Positions 6,322-6,978 of a stretch of 6,978 bases of DNA are shown here, piece by piece. The translations under genes were made by a program, and so were the position numbers. Source of the stretch: an uncultured Lachnospiraceae bacterium (GTDB lineage: Bacteria > Bacillota > Clostridia > Lachnospirales > Lachnospiraceae); NCBI GenBank assembly GCA_934320845.1, contig CAKRFU010000048.1, positions 1-6,978 on the forward strand, read 5' to 3'. The first letter of the stretch is position 1. Every line of letters starts with the position of its first letter. The notes under the pieces are model-generated. The model searched no databases. It saw only the letters and a program-made list of their open reading frames with translations, and was not told where the DNA came from.

Positions 6322-6978
6322 CGTACCATACTAACTAAAGAACAAGTGCAAAACTCTGCATACATCTTATCATCTTCCAACCTTATATCATCAAGTAATA
6401 ACGCCTGAAACAAAACATCCCACACCTTCACTAAGCTTACCATTCCATACTCTTTTTCCGTATAGCCTTCAATCTGCTTCTTCTGCAAAGCAGCTTCCTT
6501 TCTTGCCACCAGACAATGCGTATACAATGCCATAATATATTTATCTGATAACAGAAAGGCATATGTTTCATTCCCTTGATATGTATATCGGCACTTCTCC
6601 AGATTTTCTTGTGACATATTAAAATAGCATCTGACCGTTTCCAAATATACATCTTCATTATACTGCGGATTTAACTTCTTTGCATACCTTTTAATTCTTG
6701 CGAATATATTATTTCTTTCGATTGCCGTTCGTGTCCTCTTGAATACAGGTTTTCTTCCACGCAAATCCATATACACATTATTCAAAATAGTTTTTCCGGC
6801 ATATTGTCTGAAATCCCTTATTCTTAACAAATAGGATAACACATCTTCCAATTTTTTCTCTGAGGTTATCTCCTGATACGAATAATCTCCAAATTCAATA
6901 TGATCCAGCTTTAAAGGACTGCTCCCCTTTGCAATTTCTCGTTCCATTACTCTATTGATATCTCTCATTGATTCCATA
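6318..6978 (-). CDS. Unrecognised protein, cut by the window edge (5' end uncertain)
   Basis: I do not recognise this protein. The frame is open from the window edge to a TAA stop. It has an ATG with only one base before it (6975-6977), so the 219 visible residues may be the whole protein or the C-terminal part of a longer one; no ribosome binding site can be checked. A strongly basic stretch at about residues 73-101 (12 Arg/Lys in 29, around RGRKPVFKRTRT and RIKRYAKK) could contact nucleic acid, but that is only a guess. The remainder is mixed and probably helical, with Tyr and Cys common (CTC near the C-terminus). No membrane segment, signal peptide or enzyme motif is visible. It lies 205 bp upstream of the Avs-like gene on the same strand, without a clear terminator between them. 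Read-through is therefore possible, though the large gene seems to have its own promoter. It could be a partner, a neighbouring defence gene or an unrelated mobile-element gene. Confidence 0.75.
   Translation of the reverse strand, partial: MESMRDINRVMEREIAKGSSPLKLDHIEFGDYSYQEITSEKKLEDVLSYLLRIRDFRQYAGKTILNNVYMDLRGRKPVFKRTRTAIERNNIFARIKRYAKKLNPQYNEDVYLETVRCYFNMSQENLEKCRYTYQGNETYAFLLSDKYIMALYTHCLVARKEAALQKKQIEGYTEKEYGMVSLVKVWDVLFQALLLDDIRLEDDKMYAEFCTCSLVSMVR

Noticed and set aside
6437..6658. 73-codon minus-strand frame overlapping the right-edge gene in another frame
   Set aside because: It lies wholly inside the longer open frame that runs to the window edge, and its Trp/Ile/Cys/Lys-rich translation looks like an out-of-frame shadow.
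1..6978. CRISPR array, tRNA, rRNA, insertion-sequence ends or transposase
   Set aside because: No regularly spaced repeats, no cloverleaf-like or rRNA-like sequence, and no transposase motif or terminal inverted repeats were seen on either strand.
6318..6978. Right-edge gene as a methyltransferase, recombinase or toxin-antitoxin component
   Set aside because: None of the expected motifs are visible, such as SAM-binding FxGxG or NPPY/DPPY, the integrase R-H-R-Y set, or toxin catalytic residues; a basic patch alone is not enough.

Overview
The window looks like an accessory (defence) region of a low-GC Gram-positive bacterium, probably a Clostridia-type member of the Bacillota. The evidence is an AT-rich genome (roughly one third GC in the parts I counted by eye), AT-ending codons, and strong AGGAG-type ribosome binding sites. 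No sequence here names the species.

All supported genes lie on the minus strand, so the window reads from right to left. At the right edge (6318-6978) is the C-terminal part, or possibly nearly the whole, of a protein I do not recognise. A 205-bp AT-rich gap follows (6113-6317). It carries a consensus -10 box, a small near-palindrome, a short direct repeat and a good ribosome binding site. Then comes one very large intact gene (191-6112, 1973 codons) that fills 85% of the window. The last 190 bp hold a strand-specific 16-bp RNA hairpin followed by a T run, which should terminate the large gene. Beyond it is a more GC-rich stretch in which a further minus-strand reading frame may begin.

The large protein has the layout of an antiviral STAND (Avs) NTPase. 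It has an N-terminal PD-(D/E)XK nuclease domain of the Cap4/DUF4297 type, a central P-loop NTPase with clear Walker A and B motifs, a winged-helix-like segment, and about 1,350 residues of mostly helical sequence ending in a small beta-rich domain. In characterised Avs proteins the C-terminal part binds a conserved phage protein (large terminase subunit or portal), the NTPase part oligomerises, and the nuclease cuts DNA. The same mechanism is inferred here from layout and motifs, not shown. The gene appears to have its own promoter and terminator, so it may act as a one-gene defence system. Whether the unrecognised upstream gene takes part cannot be decided from this window.
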